The position numbers and the translations under genes are program-made. The notes beneath the pieces were generated by a model. The model did not search any database. It was not told the DNA's origin and was given only the letters and a program-made list of their open reading frames with translations. Positions 52,417 to 61,016 of a stretch of DNA of 64,000 nt are shown one piece after another (position 1 is the first letter of the stretch; each line of letters begins with the position of its first letter). This DNA is from Anaerolineaceae bacterium. GTDB lineage: Bacteria; Chloroflexota; Anaerolineae; Anaerolineales; Anaerolineaceae. Location of the stretch: assembly GCA_029975475.1 (NCBI GenBank), contig JARKPB010000010.1, positions 272,989 to 336,988 of the forward strand, in the 5' to 3' direction.

Positions 52417-53733
52417 ATGGCCAATCCTACCACTGCACCTGTTGATGATGCTGGAATTAAATGGGGGCCTGTGCGCCTGCTGCCCGGGGTGCGCAGCCGT
52501 CACATGATCGTCTATCTGCTCGGCGCGGTCTTCACCATGATGTTTTCCACCTTCGTCCCACAGGCCCAGCCGTTCATTTTGACCGAGATTCTAAAGATAC
52601 CTGCCGAACAGCAGGGCCAGCTGAGCGGTTACCTCGGGCTGGCGCAAACCATCATCAGTCTGATCATCCCCAGCATCTGGGGCACCCTCTCAGATAAGAC
52701 CGGAAGGCGGGTGGTCTACGCCATTGGCTTCCTGCTGGCCGCCTCCGGGATCTTCCTCTACCCCCTGGCCGGGACTTTGATCGCCCTGTTCGCTTTCCGC
52801 ATGCTCTTCTCAGCCGGATCCAACGCTGCCAACACCATGAGCAACACCCTGCTGGGCGATTATGTTGAACGCGGAGACCGCGGCAAAGCCTACGGGTTTG
52901 TCGCCATGAGCGGCGGGATTGGCGCGCTGATCACGGTCTTTTTGCTCCTGCGCCTGCCCGCCCTGTTCCAGAATGCCGGGTTTTCGGCAGTAACCGCCGG
53001 GCGCTACGCCTTCTGGGTGGTGGCCGCCGTCGGTCTGGGCGCGATGGCGCTGGTCTACAGCGGTCTGATGGGCAAGACCCAGCGCCAGGCGGAAGAGAAG
53101 CGCAGCGCGCTGGAAATCGCCCGCGAGGCGCTGCGCGCCGCCAGAGACCCCGGCATCTCTCTGGCTTACGGCGCCAACTTTGCCGCCTCTGGCGCGGTCA
53201 GTGTGCTGGGCACATTTTTCAGTCTCTGGCTGGTTACCTACGGCACCACCCAGGCCGGGCTGACTTCCGCGCAGGCGCTGGCAAGAGCTGGCATGATTAT
53301 TGGTATCTCGCAGATCATGGGCCTGGTGGCTTCGCCAATTTTCGGAGTGTTATCCGACAAACTGGGGCGCGTCCGCGCTGTGGTGCTGGCTGCCGGGCTG
53401 ACCGCCGCTGTCTTCACCGCCACGTTGATCATCTCGAACCCGCTGAGCGGGTTGATCTTCGTGCTGGGCATCTTTCTGGGCTTTGTCCAGATCAGCGGTG
53501 TCATCACCGCCGGCGCGCTGGTCGCCAAACAGGCCCCTGAAGATGTGCGCGGCGCGGTAATGGGCTTTTACGGTTTTTGCGGCGCGCTGGGCATCATGTT
53601 CGCCTTCCTGGTGGGCGGTTTTCTCTTTGACCAATGGATGTACCAGGGTCCTTTCATTCTGGTGGCCGCCCTGTGTCTTGTGGTGGTCGTCTGGGGACTG
53701 ATTGTCAACCAAAAACTGGATATCAAGGGATAA
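52417..53733 (+). CDS. MFS transporter of the thiolase cluster
   Basis: 438 aa from the ATG with AAGGA upstream; the longer frame starts inside the preceding hairpin and is rejected. Twelve helices. IPSIWGTLSDKTGRRVVYA (motif A) and its repeat FGVLSDKLGRVRAVV are present. The central loop is LMGKTQRQAEEKRSAL. The substrate may be the metabolite sensed by the XRE-cupin regulator. Confidence 0.9.
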   Translation: MANPTTAPVDDAGIKWGPVRLLPGVRSRHMIVYLLGAVFTMMFSTFVPQAQPFILTEILKIPAEQQGQLSGYLGLAQTIISLIIPSIWGTLSDKTGRRVVYAIGFLLAASGIFLYPLAGTLIALFAFRMLFSAGSNAANTMSNTLLGDYVERGDRGKAYGFVAMSGGIGALITVFLLLRLPALFQNAGFSAVTAGRYAFWVVAAVGLGAMALVYSGLMGKTQRQAEEKRSALEIAREALRAARDPGISLAYGANFAASGAVSVLGTFFSLWLVTYGTTQAGLTSAQALARAGMIIGISQIMGLVASPIFGVLSDKLGRVRAVVLAAGLTAAVFTATLIISNPLSGLIFVLGIFLGFVQISGVITAGALVAKQAPEDVRGAVMGFYGFCGALGIMFAFLVGGFLFDQWMYQGPFILVAALCLVVVVWGLIVNQKLDIKG

Positions 53734-53736
53734 ACG

Positions 53737-54369
53737 ATGGAAACCTACCCGCTCTCACTGGCGCTTTTTGATTTCGTTCCCGTCACGCTTTTTCTGGTGG
53801 GCGCCTACTTTCTGGTGCGCACGGCGGTTCTGCTGCGCGGAACGGCTTGCTCTCGCATGGTAATGGCCGGAGCCCTGCTGGTCTTCCTGGGCGGATTCTT
53901 AAAGGCGCTGTGGAAAATCCTCTTTACCACCAACGTGGGCGATTTTCAATGGCTGAGCCAGATCCAGTTTATCCTGGTCGCGCCAGGATTTCTGGCGCTG
54001 CTGATCGCGGCAATCCTGATCGCGCGCGGGCGGAAAAAGTCAGCGGACGCGATCAATCCATCTGCCGGCGCGCCGCTGCTGGCGATGGCAGCCTGGAAAA
54101 TTCCCTTTTTAGCCGTGATGACCCTGTCCAGCATGGGCGCGCAGGGCATCCTGGCCTATCTCGCCTTCCGGCGCGGGGTGCGCCTGGCAGCGATTGGCTT
54201 CATCATCGCATTCCTCTGCCTGGTTGGGATGGGCGCCATGGCATCAGGAGAGCAGACGGTCGCCAAACAGTGGATTGAAGAAGGAATGAACACCCTCGGA
54301 CAGCTGGGTTTTCTGATGGGAAGCGCCCTGCTGTACCGCGATGTGAAGCACAACCCGCAAAACTGCTGA
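53737..54369 (+). CDS. Six-helix membrane protein, unknown function
   Basis: 210 aa, starting 3 nt after the MFS stop and likely translationally coupled, as no ribosome site is present. Hydrophobic helices at about 7-30, 38-58, 70-92, 108-126, 129-160 and 175-200. Not recognised. Confidence 0.75.
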   Translation: METYPLSLALFDFVPVTLFLVGAYFLVRTAVLLRGTACSRMVMAGALLVFLGGFLKALWKILFTTNVGDFQWLSQIQFILVAPGFLALLIAAILIARGRKKSADAINPSAGAPLLAMAAWKIPFLAVMTLSSMGAQGILAYLAFRRGVRLAAIGFIIAFLCLVGMGAMASGEQTVAKQWIEEGMNTLGQLGFLMGSALLYRDVKHNPQNC

Positions 54370-54390
54370 AATCATTTATCTGGAGGATCT

Positions 54391-55152
54391 ATGTGCAACC
54401 GATTTGAAAACAAAGTCGCTATTGTAACCGGAGCCGCCTCTGGCATCGGGCGGGCCTGCGCCGTTCGCTTTGGGCGCGAAAAGGCAAAAGTCAGCATCTG
54501 CGACTTTAACGATGAGGGTCTGGAGGAGACCCGCAAACTGGTGGAAAAAGAAGGCGCGAAGGTGATCGCCTATCACGTGGACGTGCGCAGCCTGGCTGAC
54601 GTGGAAGCCTGCGTCAACGGAACCCTGGAAACGTTCGGCACGATTGACATCCTGGTCAACAACGCCGGGACCGGTCAGTTTGTGCCCTTCGCCATGATGA
54701 GCGATGAGGAATACGACCGGGTGATGGACATCAACGTGCGCGGAATGTTTTATTTCAGCCGCGCCGTGCTGCCCACCATGATGGATAAGGATTACGGCAA
54801 GATCGTGAATATCACCTCGATTATGTCCGTCATCGCCGGGCAGGGGCAGAGCATCTACAACACCAGCAAGGGCGCGGCAAAGATGATGACCCAGGGTATC
54901 GCCACGGATGTCGCCGGCTACCACATCAACGTTAACGCGGTCGGCCCGGGTATGGTGCTGACCGGGCTGACCAACAACATGCTGGGCGACCCCGACCAGG
55001 CCAAGATGTTTATTGACAAGATCCCCATGCGGCGCATCGGCGAGCCGGACGACATCGCCTCGGCGGTGCTTTTCCTTTCCTCTGACGAAGCCTCCTACAT
55101 CCACGGCACGACTCTTTTCGTGGACGGCGGGATGATCTGCACCAATTTGTAA
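54391..55152 (+). CDS. Short-chain dehydrogenase/reductase
   Basis: 253 aa with TGGAGG before the ATG. TGAASGIGRA, CDFNDEGL (Asp after beta-2, so NAD(H) is likely), LVNNAGTG, NITSIMS and YNTSK give a complete active site. The end HGTTLFVDGGM is FabG/glucose-dehydrogenase-like. Last gene of the 47-55 kb cluster; probably reduces or oxidises the hydroxy- or ketoacyl product. Confidence 0.92.
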   Translation: MCNRFENKVAIVTGAASGIGRACAVRFGREKAKVSICDFNDEGLEETRKLVEKEGAKVIAYHVDVRSLADVEACVNGTLETFGTIDILVNNAGTGQFVPFAMMSDEEYDRVMDINVRGMFYFSRAVLPTMMDKDYGKIVNITSIMSVIAGQGQSIYNTSKGAAKMMTQGIATDVAGYHINVNAVGPGMVLTGLTNNMLGDPDQAKMFIDKIPMRRIGEPDDIASAVLFLSSDEASYIHGTTLFVDGGMICTNL

Positions 55153-55234
55153 CCGCTTGACGGAAAGAAAAAAGAAAGGGGGAAGGGCGGTGCTGACGAT
55201 TAACCGCTGCACGCGAGAGGACAGGTGATGAAAA

Positions 55235-55270
55235 CCGGGTATGACCTGTTGGTCATACCCGGTTTGTTTG
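55235..55270. terminator. Bidirectional terminator
   Basis: Perfect 12-bp stem CCGGGTATGACC / GGTCATACCCGG with loop TGTT, flanked by AAAA on the left and TTTGTTTG on the right. Confidence 0.9.
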
Positions 55271-55286
55271 AATGCTCTGCTCCGCC

Positions 55287-56138
55287 TTACAAACACTCCC
55301 CCAGATCGCAGCGGCCGTTTTGGTTGGCATCTGTGTACCGGCGGCAGCGGCCAGGGTAGGAGCAGCCCCGGGGGCAGCGCACCACGCAGGAAGCGGCTGC
55401 CGGCGCGCTGGGGGGCTGGGCAGTGGCGGTGGGCTGCGGCGGGTCAGTGGGCAGGCTGGTCGGCTGGGGGGCGGCGGTAGCTTCCGGCAGGCTGGCGGGC
55501 TGGACCTCCACGACCGCGGCCTGAGCGGTCGGTTGGACAGTGGGGGTCTGACTGGCGTCCTCGCTCAGCCCGGCGGCTGTGCTGGTCAGGCTTTGCAGCG
55601 ATTTACCCAGGGTAAAGACGCCCACCACTGCGGTCACACCCATCACGCGCAGAAATTCGCGCCGCCCGGGATTTGGCGCGGCCTCCGGCAGGATACTCCC
55701 CCGGGGGGCGGAAAACAGGCAGGCCGCAGTATGGGCGATCCAGCGCCAGTGCAGGGCCAGCTTGACCAGCAGCGCCAGCATGGTCAGCGCCGCCACCACG
55801 ATATGGATTACCCGCCAGGCTTCGTAATCCGCAAGGGGTAAATTGAGCCAGGTGGAGATGACCAGCCCGGAACCGATGATATAGAGAAAACCGGCGAAAA
55901 GAACCGCGTCCAAAATTAATAACCCGCGCGGACGGGCGCAGGCAGGGTCAGATAACCGCCGGCAGACCCCCTTGACCCACTGCCAGTGGGCTGCCAGGTG
56001 GTAAAGCGCCAGCAGCCCGGCGCCAAGGCCGATGAACTGGTGCAGGCTGAGGCCGGTCAGGTCGAGAAAGAAAGCCAGGCTAAAGCCGGCGAATAAGATC
56101 AGATCCACGCGAAATTTAGAGCGCTGCTGCGCGCGCAT
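55287..56138 (-). CDS. DUF4405-type membrane protein with Cys-rich C-terminus
   Basis: 283 aa with AGGAGGTG upstream. Helices at about 10-30, 33-50, 73-93 and 107-127 carry His residues (H33, H42, H46, H110) consistent with a DUF4405 haem or cytochrome-b-like core. After a loop, RREFLRVMGVTAVVGV looks like an internal twin-arginine segment. A Pro/Thr/Gln linker leads to an external Cys-rich end, CVVRCPRGCSYPGRC and a DANQNGRCDLGEC calcium-type motif. Possibly an electron-transfer membrane protein; no partner is nearby. Confidence 0.75.
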   Translation of the reverse strand: MRAQQRSKFRVDLILFAGFSLAFFLDLTGLSLHQFIGLGAGLLALYHLAAHWQWVKGVCRRLSDPACARPRGLLILDAVLFAGFLYIIGSGLVISTWLNLPLADYEAWRVIHIVVAALTMLALLVKLALHWRWIAHTAACLFSAPRGSILPEAAPNPGRREFLRVMGVTAVVGVFTLGKSLQSLTSTAAGLSEDASQTPTVQPTAQAAVVEVQPASLPEATAAPQPTSLPTDPPQPTATAQPPSAPAAASCVVRCPRGCSYPGRCRRYTDANQNGRCDLGECL

Positions 56139-56240
56139 ACCACACCTCCTTACAGTTAAGAAATACCAGTAATCAAAGGGTATCCTGTTTTGATAAAGAG
56201 GATATCCGGGTCTGATTTAGATTTGATGAAGACGGAGAAA

Positions 56241-56663
56241 TTATTCCTGGTCCGCAGCCGGCGCGCGCCGCATTTGTTTTACCGCCCCGCAGCGCTTTTT
56301 TTCATCTACACGGGCAGCTCTGGCGCTGAGGGAAGGACGGGTGGCTCTGCGAGCCTTGGGCGGGACAGCCGCGCGCTCAATCAGCGCGTGCAAGCGGCGC
56401 AGCGCATCCTCGCGGTTGGCTTCCTGGGTGCGGTGACGTCTGGCTTCGATCACCAGGATCCCATCCGCATTGATCCGGCTGCCGGCCAGCCGAATCAGAC
56501 GCGCTTTGATTTCAGCCGTCAGCCCACGAGCATTGAATACATCAAAGCGCAGCTGGCAGGCTGTGGCAACCTTGTTGATATTCTGACCGCCAGGGCCAGA
56601 GGCGCGCACAAAATCAAACTGGAGGTCACGCTCATCAATCTCGATCGGCAGACGGGTTTCCAC
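56241..56663 (-). CDS. arfB: Ribosome rescue factor ArfB (YaeJ-like)
   Basis: 140 aa. SGPGGQNINKVATACQLRF holds the catalytic GGQ (residues 25-27) of class I release factor-like peptidyl-tRNA hydrolases. The basic tail (PKARRATRPSLSARAARVDEKKR) inserts in the mRNA channel of stalled ribosomes. Length is normal. Confidence 0.94.
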   Translation of the reverse strand: METRLPIEIDERDLQFDFVRASGPGGQNINKVATACQLRFDVFNARGLTAEIKARLIRLAGSRINADGILVIEARRHRTQEANREDALRRLHALIERAAVPPKARRATRPSLSARAARVDEKKRCGAVKQMRRAPAADQE

Positions 56664-56756
56664 AGGGGATAAGTATAACAGCAGGTGTCAAGCCTGAAAA
56701 ACCGGGATTAACGGAAGGCGCTGCTATTTGATAAGCACAAGAAAGGCTGCTGAGCG

Positions 56757-57176
56757 CTAAAGCAATGCGCCCAGCAAGAACAGCAAGATCATGGCGGAAA
56801 TCATCCCGGCCAGCACGGTTGAATAATTCTTCGGTTCAATCTGTCCCTGGCGGTCCAGCCGGCGAATGAGCGGAAAAAGCCGCCAGAAAAATGAAAGGGT
56901 CGCCAGCGCCAGGGCGAGCAGGCTCAGCCGCTGCAGGCTGAGATCGCCAAAGATGACAATTACCGCGAGGAGAAGCAGGAAGATCAGTTTTACTCCCGCG
57001 ACCCAGTTCACCAGATATTGAATAAAGGCGTGGATTTCAGGATACTGTTTGGATGCTTCCCAGGCAGAAAACATGCCCACCGCGTTCGCCTTCCGGGATC
57101 CAGGTGCAAAATAGAGCGCCAGCACATTGGAGCTTTCCAGCAACAAAAAGGCATAGATGACAATTTTTACAATCAT
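56757..57176 (-). CDS. Four-helix membrane protein, unknown function
   Basis: 139 aa from MIVKIVIYAFLLLESS. Hydrophobic segments at about 2-20, 50-70, 75-92 and 118-138. GMFSAWEASKQYPEIHAFIQYLVNWVAG is an amphipathic part that recurs in small Anaerolineae proteins as far as I recall. Possibly co-transcribed with the FAD oxidoreductase pair upstream. Confidence 0.7.
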   Translation of the reverse strand: MIVKIVIYAFLLLESSNVLALYFAPGSRKANAVGMFSAWEASKQYPEIHAFIQYLVNWVAGVKLIFLLLLAVIVIFGDLSLQRLSLLALALATLSFFWRLFPLIRRLDRQGQIEPKNYSTVLAGMISAMILLFLLGALL

Positions 57177-57294
57177 GGCAAAACCCCTGTCCGGTGAACC
57201 GGCCTGGTCGATTGAAGATGGTGAGATGGGCAACCGCGCCGGTAACGGGTTGGCCTGACAACCAATCGTCAGGCTGCGGCTGCCGCGCGGGCTG

Positions 57295-58905
57295 CTACGC
57301 GGATTTTTTCTTCCATTTATTCACAATTTTCTGGGTCGCGTACCAGCCGGTCAACATCGCGATGGGGACACCCGCCGGAGCGTAAGCCCACTGACCGGCC
57401 TGGTACAGATTTGGAACGGGTGTCAGCACAGATTTGGGGATATCCTGCAGTTTATGAATCACCGGCGGGGGAGCTTCAAATGACCAGCCTGTGATGGCGC
57501 CTTCGGAGGACCCGGAAAGCTTTTCAATCGTCAGCGGCGTGGCGGAAAACTGGAAGAGGATGTCTTGATCCAGACCCTCATAAATCGATTCGGATAATGT
57601 GCGAATGACCAGGCGCTCCATCGCCGATTTAAAGGCATCATACCAGCCAGCCTGTTCGATCTTTTTCAAAATCTGATAATCAAACAGGCAGCTGACCATC
57701 AAACCTGTTTGTCCCTCTGGAGCCAGAGCGGGATCTCTCAGCGCGGGGATAGAGATTTCAAACGTGTTCAGGCGGATAAAATCTTCCAGCCAGGCGAGAA
57801 TCTCCTGGTTGGTTTTCTGCGAAAAATCAGCCAGGAGCGAAAGCCGGTCTTCCCGGTTCACCCTGCCCAGGCCTTGCCGCGAGGGCGAATAAAACAGGTG
57901 CGCGCCGCCGCGCTGCGCAAAATAATCCGGCGGTCGGTAAACACCCAGGAAGAGTATAAACGTGGATTCCGCTCCCCTGGCCGACAGAATGGGAGCGGAC
58001 TGGCGGTCTATGCTGGCGTTCACTTCAGGCGGCAGTCCGGCGCGGTTCAGGCAGCGGTACATAGTCTTGAGATCCGCCGCCCAGATTAATTCGTCATACG
58101 GGTATACCAGGCCGTCAGCATCGACCACGCTGGATTCCGCCGGCCGGATTTCAACGATGGTTTTGTTCAGGAGAATCTTCCCGCCCTGATTGAGAATTTT
58201 CTCCTTCAAAAGGTTGCTCAGAACCCCGGTGCCGCCTTTGGGGTAGAAGTAATCCAGATAGACGTAAAAATAACCCAGGGCAAAGTAGGTCGGCATCTTG
58301 CGGAAAAAGTGCTGGATCAGGATATCAATCAGAGAAGAATTGGCTGTCTGCCCTCGTAAATAATCCTCCATGGGCTGGCTGTACTGGTTGAATTTACGCA
58401 GCGCATTTAAGAATTTGAACGTCCACGGGATCAATTTTCGGAAGATAAATTTCTTATCGCTGGTCAGATCCACAAAATTGGGATTGTCAAATTCATACAA
58501 GACCTGGGTGTACTCAGACAGGCGGGTCATCACCGCCGTGATGCGGTCAATATCAGCTTCATTTTCGGGATACAGGCTTAGCAGGATTTTCCGGTAGGCT
58601 TCCAGATCCTTCAGGGAGCGAATGCTGAAAAAACGATCTTCAACACCAATCGAAATCACATTTTCAAGGAAATCGTACGAAATACCGAGATCGTTTAAGA
58701 TCGGTTTGACAATCCCCGAGTTGACAAACGCCCTGGGCCCGGAGTCAAAGAAGAAACCTTTGTTTTCAAACGTGCCGACCAGACCGCCAACCCGTTCGTT
58801 TTTCTCGAGAATTAGGACATCGAAATGATTGCGCGTCAGGTAAGCCGCCGCGGTCAGGCCAGCCATACCGCCACCCACAATGATGATTTTTTTATGACTA
58901 TTCAT
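57295..58905 (-). CDS. FAD-dependent phytoene desaturase-like oxidoreductase
   Basis: 536 aa. The dinucleotide motif IIVGGGMAGLTAAAYLTRN is at residues 8-26, then ILEKNERVGGLVGTFENKGFFFDSGPRAF. The C-terminal FAD site is seen as NLYQAGQWAYAPAGVPIAMLTGWYATQKI. It belongs to the CrtI/COG1233 group (carotenoid or lipid desaturases, isomerases). No crt genes are nearby. The ATG overlaps the stop of the upstream SDR by 8 nt, so the two probably act on one substrate. Confidence 0.88.
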   Translation of the reverse strand: MNSHKKIIIVGGGMAGLTAAAYLTRNHFDVLILEKNERVGGLVGTFENKGFFFDSGPRAFVNSGIVKPILNDLGISYDFLENVISIGVEDRFFSIRSLKDLEAYRKILLSLYPENEADIDRITAVMTRLSEYTQVLYEFDNPNFVDLTSDKKFIFRKLIPWTFKFLNALRKFNQYSQPMEDYLRGQTANSSLIDILIQHFFRKMPTYFALGYFYVYLDYFYPKGGTGVLSNLLKEKILNQGGKILLNKTIVEIRPAESSVVDADGLVYPYDELIWAADLKTMYRCLNRAGLPPEVNASIDRQSAPILSARGAESTFILFLGVYRPPDYFAQRGGAHLFYSPSRQGLGRVNREDRLSLLADFSQKTNQEILAWLEDFIRLNTFEISIPALRDPALAPEGQTGLMVSCLFDYQILKKIEQAGWYDAFKSAMERLVIRTLSESIYEGLDQDILFQFSATPLTIEKLSGSSEGAITGWSFEAPPPVIHKLQDIPKSVLTPVPNLYQAGQWAYAPAGVPIAMLTGWYATQKIVNKWKKKSA

Positions 58906-59839
58906 GGATGCCGCCCAATTTTAGACTGATCTCCCATAATTTTACCGCTGCCTGTCTGTCCAGCGCTGGCGGCGCCGGTTCTTCAAGGGTTGTCAGGTTA
59001 AAAAACCTGCCGGTCAGGTCCTTCACTTCCGCTGAAACCCCCAGATAGTAAAGCGCTTCAGCAGCCACATCCAGGGGGCGCGCCGAGCGGTCAATCACCA
59101 GGCGTTTGAACTGTCTGTAAAACCAGCCGTTGTTTTGCCCGCTGTTGGTGCGGATATTGCCCGGATGCATGGCATTGACTGTCACGCCGGTGCCGCGGTA
59201 GCGCTCTACCAGGCCGATCATCGAGAGCAGCTGTGCCAGCTTCGCCGCGCCGTAACTATTCAGACCGGAATAACGGCGCCTTTCCCAGAATAAATCATCA
59301 AAGTCTAAACCGGCGACGGCAAAGCGGTAGGCTTCTGAATTAACGAATAGGATCCGTCCGCTGTTCTGGGCTTTGAACCGTTCCAGGAGAAGCACATTCA
59401 GGATAAAGGTGGACAAATAATTGGTCTGAAAAACCGCCTCAAGGCCGTCGGGGGTGGTTGTCTTTTGGGTCAGGTAAATACCGGCGTTGTGAATGAAAAC
59501 ATCAATGTTCCGATCCAGAGCGGCCAGCTCCCCGGCGGCCGCGCGAACCGCTGCCAGATTTGAGAAATCCGCAAGGATGTAATTGCACTTGATAGGAAAC
59601 TGGCTGCGCAGCGACCGGCACAAAGCCTCCGATTTTTCTTGATTGCGGTTCACCAGGATTAAATCCGCCCCGTGCGCCGCGTATTTTTGAGCGGCGGCCA
59701 GACCAATTCCCGAGGTCGCGCCGGTGATCACCACCAGACGCTGATGAAAATCATCGCTGCAAATCTTCGGGTCCAGTTTCAGGTTGCGAATCATGGCAAA
59801 GACATTCGCCCACCTGTATTGCTTGAGATACGGATTCAA
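58898..59839 (-). CDS. Short-chain dehydrogenase/reductase (retinol dehydrogenase-like)
   Basis: 313 aa. TGATSGIGLAAAQ, FIHNAGIY (NNAG variant HNAG), VNSEAYRF at the serine position and YGAAKLAQ (YxxxK) are visible. VNRNQEK after beta-2 suggests NADP(H). First gene of the pair with the FAD oxidoreductase. Confidence 0.88.
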   Translation of the reverse strand: MNPYLKQYRWANVFAMIRNLKLDPKICSDDFHQRLVVITGATSGIGLAAAQKYAAHGADLILVNRNQEKSEALCRSLRSQFPIKCNYILADFSNLAAVRAAAGELAALDRNIDVFIHNAGIYLTQKTTTPDGLEAVFQTNYLSTFILNVLLLERFKAQNSGRILFVNSEAYRFAVAGLDFDDLFWERRRYSGLNSYGAAKLAQLLSMIGLVERYRGTGVTVNAMHPGNIRTNSGQNNGWFYRQFKRLVIDRSARPLDVAAEALYYLGVSAEVKDLTGRFFNLTTLEEPAPPALDRQAAVKLWEISLKLGGIHE

Positions 59840-59898
59840 AACACCTCCCGCAGAAATGCCGGCCCGAGCCAGAACTGGTATAAAGTTTTCTTCACAAT

Positions 59899-59926
59899 TT
59901 TATAGCAATTTGATCTATTTGTGAAA
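59899..59926 (-). promoter_or_regulatory. Promoter of the SDR-FAD oxidoreductase pair
   Basis: On the minus strand TTTCAC, 16 bp, TATAAA in an AT-rich stretch, 60 bp upstream of the start. Confidence 0.5.
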
Positions 59927-60030
59927 ATTTGTCGAATGTGGGCTCAGCTTAAATCGCCGTTTGACCCCAGCGCGCTCACTGACCGCGATTCGCCCTGCGG
60001 TTCTCCAGCATTGAAAGCCCGGGCGGGCTG

Positions 60031-60459
60031 TCAGGATATTGACGGCGTTTCGGTTTTTAGGTCCACATTGTGGTACGCGACCACCCGCCAGTCCGCGCCA
60101 GCGCGCACCAGTACTTCCAGTAAAGCGGTGCGCAGGACGCCTTCCGGCCGGGAGTTTACCCCCTGCGGCAGGGCCGCATACGCAGTAACCTCTGCCGCAA
60201 GATCCACCACCGCGATGTTGGGCGCGGGAAAGTGGATGCGCTGAATCTGGGTGCGCAGTTTGCTGTTCTTAAAAATTGTCTGGAACAGCTGCGCGTGCCG
60301 GTCAATAAAAGCTGTTCGCCCAAACTGGGTAACGCCGAGAATACTGGTAAAGGTCACAGCGTCATCGCAGGCGTCAGCGTAGCCGTGAGCGTCGCCCCGA
60401 TTCCAGGCGGCTTGCTGTGCCTGGACCATTTCCTTTATGTTTTGTTCGTCCTCAAACAT
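60031..60459 (-). CDS. SnoaL/SgcJ-like NTF2-fold protein
   Basis: 142 aa from MFEDEQNIKEMV, with CGGAG upstream. The NTF2-like pattern is MVQAQQAAWNRGDAHGYADA, then AVTFTSILG, then DWRVVAYHNVD at the end. Members include small hydrolases, isomerases and orphan proteins; no catalytic set is clear. Divergent from arsR but without a shared palindrome next to its own start. Confidence 0.85.
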   Translation of the reverse strand: MFEDEQNIKEMVQAQQAAWNRGDAHGYADACDDAVTFTSILGVTQFGRTAFIDRHAQLFQTIFKNSKLRTQIQRIHFPAPNIAVVDLAAEVTAYAALPQGVNSRPEGVLRTALLEVLVRAGADWRVVAYHNVDLKTETPSIS

Positions 60460-60563
60460 TTTTTCTCCGGTTATGTAATGCGCCTGATGCCAATCCACTT
60501 TTATCTATTAAAACACCGGGAGGCTCACAAAAGATGCTGATGAGGACCTTATGGCCGCAGCCC

Positions 60564-60598
60564 TTGACAGGGCGGTCATTTTATCGTAAATTTACGAT
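60564..60598 (+). promoter_or_regulatory. arsR promoter with perfect 16-bp ArsR operator
   Basis: TTGACA at 60564-60569, 17 bp, TAAATT as -10. The palindrome ATCGTAAATTTACGAT (60583-60598) covers the -10, so bound ArsR would block polymerase. Confidence 0.88.
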
Positions 60599-60611
60599 AT
60601 AGGAAACAACC

Positions 60612-60956
60612 ATGGAACGGAACGCTATCACGCTGTCTGCCAGCGAAACCCGCCTGGCCGCCATGCTCAAAGCCCTGGGCAACCCGGTGCGTTTTCGCAT
60701 CATGAAATACCTGGCCAGCCGCCAGGTGTGCATCACCGGCGACGTGGTCGAGTTCACCGCCCTGGCCCAGTCCACCGTCAGCCAGCATCTTAAGGTGCTG
60801 CGTCAGGCCGGCTTGATCGAAGGAGAGGTGGAGGGCCCGGCGACCTGCTACTGCGTCAGCGCCGAAGGCTTGCGCTTCCTGAAAACCCAGATCGAAGCCT
60901 GGCTGCCCGACTGCTGCGAACCGATTGAACCCGCCAGCCCGGACGGCTGCTGTTAG
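60612..60956 (+). CDS. arsR: ArsR-family metalloregulator
   Basis: 114 aa winged helix: LKALGNPVRFRIMKYL, then LAQSTVSQHLKVLRQAGLIE as recognition helix. Cysteines at 40, 79, 81, 101-102 and 113-114 (WLPDCC, DGCC) fit the C-terminal As(III) site type with vicinal Cys. It should repress itself and the downstream methyltransferase through matching palindromes. Confidence 0.94.
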   Translation: MERNAITLSASETRLAAMLKALGNPVRFRIMKYLASRQVCITGDVVEFTALAQSTVSQHLKVLRQAGLIEGEVEGPATCYCVSAEGLRFLKTQIEAWLPDCCEPIEPASPDGCC

Positions 60957-60984
60957 CCGTCCGCTATATTTTTTTGTTAATAAA

Positions 60985-61000
60985 ATCGTATTTTTACGAT
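60985..61000 (+). promoter_or_regulatory. Second ArsR operator ahead of the methyltransferase
   Basis: ATCGTATTTTTACGAT, the same outer half-sites as at 60583-60598, ending two bases before the AAAGGAG ribosome site. AT-rich sequence upstream may hold a second promoter. Confidence 0.82.
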
Positions 61001-61016
61001 AAAGGAGCTGCTTGCC

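Noticed and set aside
60460..60563. Shared ArsR control of the divergent SnoaL-like gene
   Set aside because: The palindrome lies over the arsR -10, more than 120 bp from the SnoaL-like start, with no operator-like repeat near that start.
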